DNA of 35,987 bases from a virus: positions 1 to 35,987 of the IMG/VR virus record IMGVR_UViG_3300042197_002798; one strand, written 5' to 3'. Below are positions 13,364 to 22,675 of the stretch, piece after piece. Position numbers and translations under genes: made by a program. Within the stretch, counting starts at the first letter, position 1; the number at the start of each line of letters is the position of its first letter. The notes beneath the pieces are model-generated. The model was not told the DNA's origin and made no database searches. It saw nothing but the letters and a program-made list of their open reading frames with translations.

Positions 13364-15502
13364 TTAAGAGTAGTTATACAATGAAAGATTTCCATACCAA
13401 GTTGAACCACCATTGAATGTGTAGAACGTATAAACGTCAGTTCTATTTGCTGTGGTAGTTCTTGTTGGAACTACCCCGTTTGGCCATACTACTGAAACAG
13501 GCCAAGTAATTGTTCTACCAGCAGTGCCATCATTCGTTAAGTGCAATGTAAATGCAACGGTATCTCCAGATGGAACTGATCCTAAACTGAATACCCATGT
13601 AGCATTTCCAGTTAAAGTAGCGGTTACAAAAGTTCCGTTTGAAAGATCAAGAGTTGGGGCCGTACCAGTGTTACCAAAAGCATACCGCTTTTCAGCATAA
13701 CCTTGAAGAGTAGCATATTGTACTACTCTTCCAGAAGTGATAATATCAGTACCACCGATCTGATAACTACCAGATCCTTTTGTTGTGTAAGATGTTGCAG
13801 ACACAACGCCAACTGCATTAACACCACCACTTGTAATTGTTGTTGCGGAACCAACAATTACGGAAGATAAAGTGGAAATACCTGAACCATTTATATTTCC
13901 AACAACATTACCACTAAATGTTCCTGCGGTAACAATTCCTGCAACAAATCCACCAGCAGCATTACGAGCAACAATTGCAGAAGCTGTATTTGCAGATGCT
14001 GCGTTAGATGTTACAGTAAATGTTTGTCCAGTTGCTCCAGTATAACTTGCAGAACCAGATAATCCAGTTCCTGATGTTGCAAGAGTTAATGTTCCTAATG
14101 TTCCACCGAGTGAAATACCAGAAATTGTTGATTGAGCAAGATTTGCTGTCGTAATTCCAGCAGAACCACTCAAGTTACTATTTGTCAACCCAGTAATACC
14201 AGAACCAGATCCACTGAAACTTGTTCCAGTAATAATTCCAGCAGTAATTCCAGAACCATTGAAACGACTTGTCCCAATAGTTGCACCTGTTCCGTCAAAA
14301 GTAAAGTTGGAAGATCCTGCAAATGTTCCAGCACTATTGAATTGAACTTGAGTTGTTGATCCCCCAGGTTTTTGTCCTTCAATAAAGATCGTACCAATAC
14401 CTGCAGTAAAATTAGTGAATACTGTTGAAACACCAGAACCACGGAAGTTTAATAATGTAACACCAGAACCAACGAATCCCCCCTCTGTTGAAATACCAAG
14501 GTTTGGAGCTGCGTTAACTCCAGTTAAATTTGAACCATCTCCATAATAAACAACTGGTTGACCTCCGTTTGCAGCAGTAACAACTCCAGCGAATAATCCA
14601 CCGCCTTGATCGACGCTTAGAATTTTAAGATGTGATGCAAAAGTTGTAACTCCAGTTACATTAATACCACCAGAGTTAATAGTAACACCACTTCCAATAA
14701 CTGCTGATGATAATGTAGAATTTCCCGTTACATTTAATGATGTTGCAGTTGCTACACCAGTTACATTTAGATTTGTTGGAGTTACTTGAGTTGAATTTAT
14801 ATTTCTTATGGTTGCAATACCAGTAAGGTTAATTCCACCAGAAGTGATTGTAACCGCAGATCCAACAATCGCTGAGGTTGTAGTTACAACACCCGATGCA
14901 TTAATACCATCGGAGTTAATTGTAACATTAGATCCAACAACTGCGGAAGATAATGTTGAAACTCCAGAAACACTTAAACGAGTTCCAAATAAAGTGTTTT
15001 GGTATGTAGAAACTCCTACAAAGGTAGAAACTCCTGAGACATTAATATCATCAAATTCACCTTGACCATCAACATCTAATCTACCACTAACTTCAACTTG
15101 ATTTGAAAAAGTTGCAACTCCAGTTATTGTTAGATTTGTAATATCAACTTGACCACCCAATAATGCACTGTTGAGTGTTGTTTTCGCAGTTGCGTTAATT
15201 GTTTGAATCCCCGATAAACTTAAGAGTCCAGATCCATCGGTTTCAAATACTGTTGTAGTTCCAACTCTATAAACTGATGCTGTAGCAACGCCAAGTTGAG
15301 AAAATGAGGATATAAATTGCCCAACTGTAGCAATACCAGTAACTACAATATTGGTAACGCCAATTCCACCTTTGACATTAAAGTCATGAACTAAAACACT
15401 TGTTCCAACACCAACTTTATTATTGTCGGTGTTTACAATGAATAATCCGCCATTAACCTCAAGACCATTTTTAATTACAAAATTCTTAGTAATTCCAGCC
15501 AT
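13364..15502 (-). CDS. Tail fibre protein (712 aa)
   Basis: A 712-residue fibre protein made largely of short repeats of the form GVSTLSSAVVGSNVTINSDG and GVVTTTSAIVGSAVTITSGG (about residues 150-300). A VYYGDGSNLTG motif lies near residue 320, followed by Gly/Ser/Thr-rich segments. The last 105 residues (AFGNTGTAPTL to NLSLYNYS) are the domain shared with both neighbouring fibre genes. The ribosome binding site AGGGGAGAG is strong and a GATAAATA motif lies 36 bases upstream. A fibre attached to the baseplate or capsid is likely; it has no enzymatic motif. Confidence 0.8.
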   Translation of the reverse strand: MAGITKNFVIKNGLEVNGGLFIVNTDNNKVGVGTSVLVHDFNVKGGIGVTNIVVTGIATVGQFISSFSQLGVATASVYRVGTTTVFETDGSGLLSLSGIQTINATAKTTLNSALLGGQVDITNLTITGVATFSNQVEVSGRLDVDGQGEFDDINVSGVSTFVGVSTYQNTLFGTRLSVSGVSTLSSAVVGSNVTINSDGINASGVVTTTSAIVGSAVTITSGGINLTGIATIRNINSTQVTPTNLNVTGVATATSLNVTGNSTLSSAVIGSGVTINSGGINVTGVTTFASHLKILSVDQGGGLFAGVVTAANGGQPVVYYGDGSNLTGVNAAPNLGISTEGGFVGSGVTLLNFRGSGVSTVFTNFTAGIGTIFIEGQKPGGSTTQVQFNSAGTFAGSSNFTFDGTGATIGTSRFNGSGITAGIITGTSFSGSGSGITGLTNSNLSGSAGITTANLAQSTISGISLGGTLGTLTLATSGTGLSGSASYTGATGQTFTVTSNAASANTASAIVARNAAGGFVAGIVTAGTFSGNVVGNINGSGISTLSSVIVGSATTITSGGVNAVGVVSATSYTTKGSGSYQIGGTDIITSGRVVQYATLQGYAEKRYAFGNTGTAPTLDLSNGTFVTATLTGNATWVFSLGSVPSGDTVAFTLHLTNDGTAGRTITWPVSVVWPNGVVPTRTTTANRTDVYTFYTFNGGSTWYGNLSLYNYS

Positions 15503-15537
15503 TGAGGTTCACTCTCCCCTCTGTTGATGGTTTTTAT

Positions 15538-15545
15538 TATTTATC
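15538..15545 (-). promoter_or_regulatory. T4-like late promoter motif (GATAAATA)
   Basis: GATAAATA on the minus strand, about 36 bases before the 712-aa fibre gene and overlapping the stop codon of the 2000-aa gene. Confidence 0.5.
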
Positions 15546-18500
15546 AGGAATAATTATAGATTGAAAGAATTCCGTACCAGTTGCTTCCACCATCCTTAGT
15601 AAAGAATGTATAAACATCACTCTTATTAGCAGTGGTAGTTCTGGATGGAACTACACCATTTGGCCAATTAACATTTGCCGGCCAGGTGATTGTTCTGCTT
15701 GGCGTTGCATCGTTCGTCAAGAATAATGTAAATGATGTAGTTGTTGCTGGAGTATTTGTAAATGTAGCAAAGGTTGCATTTGCATTTAATGTTGCAGTTA
15801 CAAAGGTTCCATTTGCAAGATCAATTATAGGAGCAGATCCTGTATTACCAAAAGCATAAAGAGTATCGGCAATTGCACCAGTTGCAGTTAAACTTCCAGT
15901 AACTGTTAGATTTCCACCAACTGTTGAATTACCAGTAACATTTAATGTTCCACCAATCGTTGTGTTACCGGTAATGTTTGTTGTTCCAATAACATGAAGA
16001 TTTGACGTTGCATTTGCAGTTCCAACACCAAGACTATTTGATACATAGGCATTTCCAATAATATCTGCAGCACCTCTTGGAGTTGCTGTTCCCATACCTA
16101 CACGATTTGTATCTGCAATGACAAGGGTATTTCCTTGACCAGCATGGGCAATTGATAAGTAAGAACCACTGCTTGCTGAAGATCCCTGATAATTATATGT
16201 CAAAAGAACTGACTGGAAATTATCTGTTCCGAAGGTTCTACCAATCGCAATACCCGCAGAACTTGATACTGCCAGATTTGGTGCAAGGAATCTTGCAAGG
16301 CCACCATCTACACTTGTGGAAACACCAGTGGAAACATTAAGTCTTGCAGGAGTAAGAGTTGTTCCGATTCCAACGTTAAGATTTACATAAATTCCAGTAC
16401 CAAGACCTGTAGATACATTTGTCCACTGTGATGCAGCTGATAATCCAGTAAGTTGTGAACCATCACCATAGTAAGTTACAATTCCTGTGGATGCGGTAAT
16501 AATTCCAGAAGAAATTGATGTAATACCTACATTTAAACTTCCAATACTAAGAGATCCTATGGTAACAATACCACTGATTCTTGCATCACCAACAACGTCT
16601 AATGCAGACCTCGATCCTGTTGTTCCGATGCCAATACCAGAAGAGACATATGCATTCCCTGTAACTTGAAGTTTTTGACTATCAAATCCAGTTGATGTTG
16701 CAGCACCGATAATCAGTGTTGAGTTGTCTTGGAATAGGAAGTTTGCATTACCAGTGTTTGTGTTAGATGGGCTCTTATAAAGAACCTGATTTGCTCCACC
16801 AAATACAAGACCATTTGGAAGGGTTCCAATGAATCCAAAAGGTTCCCATTGATTATCTACGGTGTAAACCCATCCAAGATACTCATTGTGTACTGGTCTT
16901 GCTTTATAAACAACATCACCAGAATTGCCCGCTATAGCTGGAGTTGTTCCAATTCCAACAGTAAACTTACGAGCAACATCAGCATCTCCTTGAAGAAGTA
17001 ATGATCTTGCTTCAATACCATCTTCTGATGTTGATGTTAATTTTGCATCAACGACAATTGGACTTTCAAAGGTTTGTACTTGTTTCTCTGGAGTTAATAC
17101 TTTATCCCCCGTGACAGTGATTACTGGAGTACTGAAAGTTTCCTCTCTTCCTGTGGCTTTTGTAACTCTATTCGTTGTATAAAAATCACCTTTATCATCC
17201 ATTCCACTGTATTGAATAGCGCCACCAGACACTTTAAATGCACGACTCAATTCAATTTCTTTTTGTGTCAGAGTTCTATTTTGTCTGTCGGGGAAAGCAG
17301 TTGAATAGTTACCAGGACCAAAACCAAGATATTCAAATGTATGAGCTGAAGCACGAATAATTGAGTTTCTACGAAGTTCAATTGGATAGACGTGAATGTG
17401 TCTTACAGCAGTTCCACTGGGGTGGTCTTGTAATGGAGTACCAAATAAAGCTCTATAAGCGTATACAGTGCTTCCAGATACTGTTTGATTGATTCTAAAA
17501 ATCTCATCATTAATCGAAAAGTAATCGCCAATCTTAAGTCCAAGAATATCTGCATTATTAACAACAAGTGGAGTTGATTCCGAATCTGTTGATAAAATAG
17601 AAGAACCAAGAGTTGTTGTAATTCCAGCATATGAAACACTCAAACGTCCAGAAGAACCTTCAAATTCTTTCTCAATATCTCCACCATAAGATGTTAATCC
17701 TGGTTGATAAATTGTAATTAATCCACCAGGAGGAGTGGTTGCAGATGCGATTCCAATATTGACTGCAATAGATGTTGCAGAATTGATTTTTGTAACAATA
17801 AAGTCGCCATTGAATAAAGCTTTATCGGCACCTCCAATTCGAACTTTGCCATTCTTAATGAATGGATGAGATCCCGGAAATGTAATTGTTGCAATTCCAG
17901 TTGGTGCATGGTAACTAATCGTTGAAATTCCTAAAGTTTTCCCTGTGAGGAATAAGTTAGCACTCTCTGCGAAAGATCCAACCTGCGAAGAGAATCCAGA
18001 TATTGCTTTTGAGGATTCAACAGTAATTTGATTGTTTGTTGTAATACCAGTGATCTTATAAAGTGTATTATATCCAGAGTATGCATCAGAGCTTACACCA
18101 GAAATACTAATACACTCACCAATATGATCATAGGTATTAGCGACAGTAAGTGTTGCCGGAGTATGTGGAGCATATGTTCCAATTCCACTTAAAGTGATAA
18201 CATCTCCAACTTTATAAGCACTACCACCGTCCATGATCTGAACGTTTGTGATAGTTCCCGCAGCACTTACTGTTACTCGGGCATTTGCATTTGCACCTGT
18301 AGTCGAAACTCCAAGACGCACCGCATAAAATGTTCCATTGGTATAACCAGCACCAGCATTTGTGATACGAACAGATGTAATGCCACTCAGTCCATGGTCA
18401 ATTGTTGTAAAGATTGTGTGAGCCGTTCCAGTTAAAGAGCGAATATCGGAAATTGAAACTGAATCTTCTAAATCAATGAGAATTTTCTCTGTGGTTTGTT

Positions 18501-21500
18501 TGGTGATGCTATTTTGTTTATCATCAACAACAACCGTTCCAATCTCATCAGATACTGCGAAAGTTCTTGCTGCTTGAGGATCTGATATTGGATTATCTCT
18601 ATTTGTTTGAGGATATAATTGCTCAATCGGTTGAGATAATTTTAAATGTGTAAACGGAGCTACTGATGGAGAATTGCCATAATTTACTAACGTCAGATAG
18701 TAAATACCATCTTGAACATTTTGAATATATTCTTGAACTTCAACTGACTTATAAATTTGGAAGTCGGTCGCTAACTGTTTCTTCTTAAAGTGAGGAAGAC
18801 TTGATGTTCTATTTGTCGTAACACCAGTAAATGTTCCTGGATTTTGAGTTAATGTATAACTAAACTGTTTAGCACTGCTGATTCCAGTAACCGTAAAAGT
18901 TCCATTGAATGCTGTACTTGCAATACCTGTTGTGTTTGCAGTTGAGACAACATTCAGAACTTCTACTTGCGATCCAATTCTTAAAGTGTGTGGAAGTTCT
19001 GTTGTAATTTTTGCAACATTTCCTGCCCACTCTGCCTCAGAAATAAATCTAAAGTTTCTTAATTCGTCTGCATTTGAAAGAGTAACAGATGTTGGAGAGA
19101 AATATTTTTGAATTTCTGTGGTTCCAGCACCAAGAACATTGTTCGAGTCTTGGATAATATATCCCTCAATTGGAGCTGCTCCAGGTGTTACAGTATCTTT
19201 TGGTATTACATAACGCAGACGATAAATGGTATCATCGGGTTGTCTTACATCTGGTGTTCTCTTGAAGAATGTTCTCTCCGTTGAGTTATAAAGAACAGCA
19301 GAGTTTAATGCTGGGTAAATGCTGTTTTCTGATGCCGCAGTTGCAACATTAACATACCATTGGTTTCGAGTTGTATCAAATCCAATTGGATGCCCAATAT
19401 CTCCAGACTTTTTATCAGAAACTCTACTTACAATTTTTAATATACCACCTCTAGAGTTGATTGTAACCGGAGTATCATTAATTGCATCATTCAGTGATTT
19501 TGCAATCTTAATCTGCTGACTGCTAATTCCAACTGAAGTTGTATTTGTGATTGCATAATAAAGAGTATCACTTTCCACTCCATCTGGAAGTTGGGCTGTA
19601 CTACTGATTATTCGAACTGATTCGCCATTGATAAAATTATGTACATCAGTTAATGTTATTACATTTGAAGTAATACTGTTGATGCCTGCAAGTCTTCCTA
19701 CAACTGCACTCTTCTCTGCGGATACTTGTGTATTCGGCATAACAACTCGTGCCGAATATGTTGTCGTAACCCCAGATTGAGAAATATCTAAGAATAAGTA
19801 ATCATCTTCTTTTGCACCAATTCGATATCCTTCAGTGACTTCTGATGGAGCATCATCTTGATTTGTGTAACCATGCAAATATAATCTTCCAGTTTGTGCT
19901 GCAGCAACTGTTTGAGTATAGTCAATTGGATAGAAACTTACACTTTCAGGATTGATTTCTCTTTCCTTTGGCGTAATGATATTCGTAATATAACCAATAT
20001 CATCTTTTGCGAAAGCGTCTCTTCTATATCCAGAAGCTTGGAATGCTTTTGCACCAAAGTTTGAGTTTGAGTTATTAATTGAGTGATCGCCACCAGAATC
20101 AACAGAAAAATGCTGTGCATAACCAATAGCAAAAACAGAAACTAACTGGAGATATGCATTATTAACCGCTTTAATATGGAAGTTTTCATATGATGGTTTA
20201 AACTTGGATAAAGAATTTGACTGTAGATTTGAAACTGCAGTGAAATCTTGATATGTTCCAGAAGTTAAATCAAATTTAACGAAAGCCTTTTCATCTTTCT
20301 GAAGTCCAATACCAGTATATTGAGCTATAACCATGCTCTTAAATCCGTCTGCCTTTGATCCATCAGAAAGACAACCACACATTCCGAAAACAGAACGTAA
20401 GGAGATGTTAAAAAGATATGGAGATGCTGAAGTTACAGTATCAACAGAAATGCTTGCTGTTGCTCCAGAAACAGATGGAAGAAGATTTGTTGGTATATTT
20501 TGAACTTTATATGTGAATTGAGTATCACTTGCGACAGAGAATACAACGAATTGCCCATTATATCCCGTTGCAGATACTCCACTAATTTGAATGGGGGTAT
20601 CAACAGCTAACTGAGGGAAACTCGATGATGTTGTAACAGTAATTGTTGTGTTTCCAGTGGATCCATCACCAGATTTAATACTACTGATTCCTACAGAAGC
20701 ACCACGAGATCCAACAATACGATATTCATCAATAACTGGTTGAATATCTACTCCAGATGCAGGATAATCGGGACTGATGGGTCTTCCACTGCTATTTCCA
20801 TAAGCAATACCGATTTTCTCATAATAAATGTCAAGATCAGTTCTTGCAGTTTCAAAAGTTTGGAAATCGTCAGCAATTTTTACATTGTTGACTCCATCTG
20901 CATATTCAAAAACAGCAAGTTTGTGGTGAGAAAAATTAGGTACAAATATATTTGATGTATAATCTTTGTAACAAGTTCCGTTAGGATCCGCATCAAAAAT
21001 CGAAAATGTTGAAATATAGCAACCACCAGTAACTCTGAAAATACAAGATCTTTCAATACTATCATTTTCTGGATTTGGAACATAAAGTGGACGAATCTTT
21101 GTCTTACGAAGATCATATCCAACGAGGGATGTGCCACGAGGGATAATTACTCCACCATGAATACTATTCAGTTTATAGAGTGCATTGTTATTATTTGCAA
21201 TATCAAAATCTGTTGTATTTGAAAATTCACCAAAATCTGCCGAAGTTGCACCACTTCTGAGTCTATAATTTGATGTACCATCAGGAATCCATCCTGGGCG
21301 ATTATCAATTACATGTTCTCCAGGATAAAGAATAATGGTTGTTTTATTGAATCTATCGTTATCAAGTCCTCTTTGATATGAAAATCTCGCTGCTTCGATT
21401 AAAGCCCTTTGAACTGTCTTAAATGGGCGGGCTAATGAGTTACCTTGATTCTCAATTGCGTCTGTAGAATCAAGAGCATTTGGATCAACGTAAATAATTG

Positions 21501-21546
21501 TTCCACGAGTTGATTTCAGAAAATTATCTAATCTGGAGAGACCCAT
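15544..21546 (-). CDS. Giant fibre/structural protein with pectate-lyase-like N-terminus (2000 aa)
   Basis: A 2000-residue virion protein. The N-terminus (MGLSRLDNFLKSTRGTIIYV) and the following ARPFKTVQRALIEAARFSYQ match a structural protein seen in many T4-like cyanophages. Residues 30-500 look like a right-handed beta-helix (pectate-lyase fold) with a long insertion. At least four loosely similar beta modules follow, near residues 310, 860, 1150 and 1220, each with an I-x-G-V ... NG-F-V--I motif. Near 1680 is a YYGDGSQLTG motif, and the last 105 residues are the C-terminal domain shared with the next two genes. It is probably a baseplate-attached fibre; a gene name from T4 cannot be assigned safely. 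Confidence 0.8.
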   Translation of the reverse strand: MGLSRLDNFLKSTRGTIIYVDPNALDSTDAIENQGNSLARPFKTVQRALIEAARFSYQRGLDNDRFNKTTIILYPGEHVIDNRPGWIPDGTSNYRLRSGATSADFGEFSNTTDFDIANNNNALYKLNSIHGGVIIPRGTSLVGYDLRKTKIRPLYVPNPENDSIERSCIFRVTGGCYISTFSIFDADPNGTCYKDYTSNIFVPNFSHHKLAVFEYADGVNNVKIADDFQTFETARTDLDIYYEKIGIAYGNSSGRPISPDYPASGVDIQPVIDEYRIVGSRGASVGISSIKSGDGSTGNTTITVTTSSSFPQLAVDTPIQISGVSATGYNGQFVVFSVASDTQFTYKVQNIPTNLLPSVSGATASISVDTVTSASPYLFNISLRSVFGMCGCLSDGSKADGFKSMVIAQYTGIGLQKDEKAFVKFDLTSGTYQDFTAVSNLQSNSLSKFKPSYENFHIKAVNNAYLQLVSVFAIGYAQHFSVDSGGDHSINNSNSNFGAKAFQASGYRRDAFAKDDIGYITNIITPKEREINPESVSFYPIDYTQTVAAAQTGRLYLHGYTNQDDAPSEVTEGYRIGAKEDDYLFLDISQSGVTTTYSARVVMPNTQVSAEKSAVVGRLAGINSITSNVITLTDVHNFINGESVRIISSTAQLPDGVESDTLYYAITNTTSVGISSQQIKIAKSLNDAINDTPVTINSRGGILKIVSRVSDKKSGDIGHPIGFDTTRNQWYVNVATAASENSIYPALNSAVLYNSTERTFFKRTPDVRQPDDTIYRLRYVIPKDTVTPGAAPIEGYIIQDSNNVLGAGTTEIQKYFSPTSVTLSNADELRNFRFISEAEWAGNVAKITTELPHTLRIGSQVEVLNVVSTANTTGIASTAFNGTFTVTGISSAKQFSYTLTQNPGTFTGVTTNRTSSLPHFKKKQLATDFQIYKSVEVQEYIQNVQDGIYYLTLVNYGNSPSVAPFTHLKLSQPIEQLYPQTNRDNPISDPQAARTFAVSDEIGTVVVDDKQNSITKQTTEKILIDLEDSVSISDIRSLTGTAHTIFTTIDHGLSGITSVRITNAGAGYTNGTFYAVRLGVSTTGANANARVTVSAAGTITNVQIMDGGSAYKVGDVITLSGIGTYAPHTPATLTVANTYDHIGECISISGVSSDAYSGYNTLYKITGITTNNQITVESSKAISGFSSQVGSFAESANLFLTGKTLGISTISYHAPTGIATITFPGSHPFIKNGKVRIGGADKALFNGDFIVTKINSATSIAVNIGIASATTPPGGLITIYQPGLTSYGGDIEKEFEGSSGRLSVSYAGITTTLGSSILSTDSESTPLVVNNADILGLKIGDYFSINDEIFRINQTVSGSTVYAYRALFGTPLQDHPSGTAVRHIHVYPIELRRNSIIRASAHTFEYLGFGPGNYSTAFPDRQNRTLTQKEIELSRAFKVSGGAIQYSGMDDKGDFYTTNRVTKATGREETFSTPVITVTGDKVLTPEKQVQTFESPIVVDAKLTSTSEDGIEARSLLLQGDADVARKFTVGIGTTPAIAGNSGDVVYKARPVHNEYLGWVYTVDNQWEPFGFIGTLPNGLVFGGANQVLYKSPSNTNTGNANFLFQDNSTLIIGAATSTGFDSQKLQVTGNAYVSSGIGIGTTGSRSALDVVGDARISGIVTIGSLSIGSLNVGITSISSGIITASTGIVTYYGDGSQLTGLSAASQWTNVSTGLGTGIYVNLNVGIGTTLTPARLNVSTGVSTSVDGGLARFLAPNLAVSSSAGIAIGRTFGTDNFQSVLLTYNYQGSSASSGSYLSIAHAGQGNTLVIADTNRVGMGTATPRGAADIIGNAYVSNSLGVGTANATSNLHVIGTTNITGNTTIGGTLNVTGNSTVGGNLTVTGSLTATGAIADTLYAFGNTGSAPIIDLANGTFVTATLNANATFATFTNTPATTTSFTLFLTNDATPSRTITWPANVNWPNGVVPSRTTTANKSDVYTFFTKDGGSNWYGILSIYNYS

Positions 21547-21575
21547 CTTATTAGTTCTATAGTTCCGTTATAGAT

Positions 21576-21583
21576 TATTTATC
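21576..21583 (-). promoter_or_regulatory. T4-like late promoter motif (GATAAATA)
   Basis: GATAAATA on the minus strand, 30 bases before the ATG of the 2000-aa gene and just after the island terminator. The fibre block can therefore start its own late transcription. Confidence 0.55.
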
Positions 21584-21587
21584 ATAA

Positions 21588-21620
21588 GAAAAAGGGGAGA
21601 CCTATAAAGATCTCCCCTTT
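21588..21620 (-). terminator. Strong intrinsic terminator closing the accessory island
   Basis: The minus strand reads AAAGGGGAGATC-TTTATA-GGTCTCCCCTTTTT. The stem is at least 10 bp, extended by two inner pairs, with a 6-base loop and five Ts. It lies 20 bases after the Mom-like gene. Confidence 0.9.
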
Positions 21621-21639
21621 CGCACTTCCTTCACACGTA

Positions 21640-22251
21640 TTATATATTACCATACTTTTGTTCTTTCCACAAGGGCTTCAATCCGTTTTCAAAAACCATA
21701 AGATACCGATGTTTACGAGAGCGATCCCTCCACTCACCATCAGCACCTCGAATACTACCCCTAGAGTGTTTAGTTCCATCAGCATAGTAAAAATCTTTTT
21801 TGGGATCTGTCAGGCCGTAATATTGAAAATTGCAAGCTCTGTATATAACTCCAGTGTGGTGATCAGCGTCAGCGTAACTAAGAATAGCACGAACTGTGGC
21901 ATCTTTTCTAAACCTCCGAATGCAACGACTTAAGAACCAGGATGTAATGTTATATTCTTCTTTTTGTATGTTGGGGTGTATACAAAGCCTAGAAAGTTCG
22001 TATATACCCTGTTGTTGATTTCTTTCTAATCCAAATGCTCCTACGGCAATTTCTGGAACTGGGAGACCAGTAAAAACGCAAGTGCCAAGACACCCGCCAA
22101 TATTAAGAGGGCATTCGAATGTAGATCTAAAAAGTCCATAGTTGAAACCAGATTTAAAATCTTTGGATTCATCTTTAAGATAATGATGTGTGTAAAGAAG
22201 ATCTTTGATTTCTTCTTTACTCACCCTATCTATATAAAAATCTGATTTCAT
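21640..22251 (-). CDS. Mom-like DNA modification protein, GNAT fold (203 aa)
   Basis: A 203-residue protein resembling the phage Mu Mom family. It has YELSRLCIHPNIQKEEYNIT near residues 84-103, a basic helix (SRCIRRFRKD), ILSYADADHHTGVIYRACNF near 123-142, and a terminal SRKHRYLMVF. Mom enzymes convert adenine to an acetamido/carbamoyl-modified base that blocks restriction. The ELSRL, SYAD and YRACNF positions are the family signature as I know it. It is the last gene of the accessory island and ends 20 bases before a strong terminator. An ordinary GNAT acetyltransferase is the main alternative. Confidence 0.65.
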   Translation of the reverse strand: MKSDFYIDRVSKEEIKDLLYTHHYLKDESKDFKSGFNYGLFRSTFECPLNIGGCLGTCVFTGLPVPEIAVGAFGLERNQQQGIYELSRLCIHPNIQKEEYNITSWFLSRCIRRFRKDATVRAILSYADADHHTGVIYRACNFQYYGLTDPKKDFYYADGTKHSRGSIRGADGEWRDRSRKHRYLMVFENGLKPLWKEQKYGNI

Positions 22252-22261
22252 CTAAGCATTA

Positions 22262-22435
22262 TTACTCAGTTTGTTTGCATTCTAACATATATTCTACAGT
22301 GTTCGCTACATCGTTCATAGCATCACGAAGGAAAGGTTGTTGTCCAGACTCCTGACGACGAATAGGACGTGTGGAATCGCAAAGCGTCCAACGCCACTGC
22401 TTCATCGAATCACAATACCATAGTTGAATCTTCAT
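22262..22435 (-). CDS. Small conserved cyanophage protein (57 aa)
   Basis: A 57-residue protein, MKIQLWYCDSMKQWRWTLCD..., with a Trp-rich beta hairpin followed by an RQESGQQPFLRDAMNDV helix. A longer frame reaches 22546, but it would overlap almost the whole upstream gene. The ATG at 22435 has GGAG about 10 bases upstream. I recognise the pattern as a common small cyanophage protein; no function is known to me. It overlaps the upstream gene by 26 bases. Confidence 0.7.
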   Translation of the reverse strand: MKIQLWYCDSMKQWRWTLCDSTRPIRRQESGQQPFLRDAMNDVANTVEYMLECKQTE

Positions 22436-22583
22436 GCTTGAAATGCTCCAGTTCGATCCAATTAAGCAAGGTTTGGAATGAATTGATTGATGCTTGGGTG
22501 CAGTTATCCTTTTTAAGGTGCTCAACATAGTATTCAAGTGCTTCAATGACCATTTGGCGGTCTTGTTGTGAAATTAATGACAT
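22410..22583 (-). CDS. Small helical hypothetical protein (57 aa)
   Basis: A 57-residue ORF, MSLISQQDRQMVIEALEYYV..., mostly two amphipathic helices, ending HEDSTMVL. It fills the gap between tRNA-Thr and the next small gene, with its start 20 bases after the tRNA 3' end. No clear ribosome binding site is visible, so translation may depend on processing of the upstream tRNA transcript. Function unknown. Confidence 0.55.
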   Translation of the reverse strand: MSLISQQDRQMVIEALEYYVEHLKKDNCTQASINSFQTLLNWIELEHFKHEDSTMVL

Positions 22584-22602
22584 TTGGAGTTTAAAGAACT
22601 CA

Positions 22603-22674
22603 AGCCCCCGACAAGATTCGAACTTGCGACCAGCGGTTTACAAAACCGCTGCTCTACCACTGAGCTACAGGGGC
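22603..22674 (-). tRNA. tRNA-Thr (anticodon TGT)
   Basis: The gene gives a complete 72-base cloverleaf. The acceptor stem is GCCCCTG/CGGGGGC with one G-T wobble, the D arm is GTAGCTCAGTGGTAGAGC, and the anticodon loop TTTGTAA in a GCGGT/ACCGC stem gives TGT. A TTCGAAT T loop follows, and no encoded CCA is present. G1-C72 and C2-G71 fit threonine identity. Its 5' end is one base after the stop codon of the oxygenase gene, so it must be cut out of a longer transcript. Confidence 0.92.
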
Positions 22675-22675
22675 A

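Noticed and set aside
11930-15500. Repeats considered as a CRISPR array
   Set aside because: Repeats are coding, of uneven spacing, diverged, and in phase with the fibre reading frame. There are no uniform spacers or cas genes.
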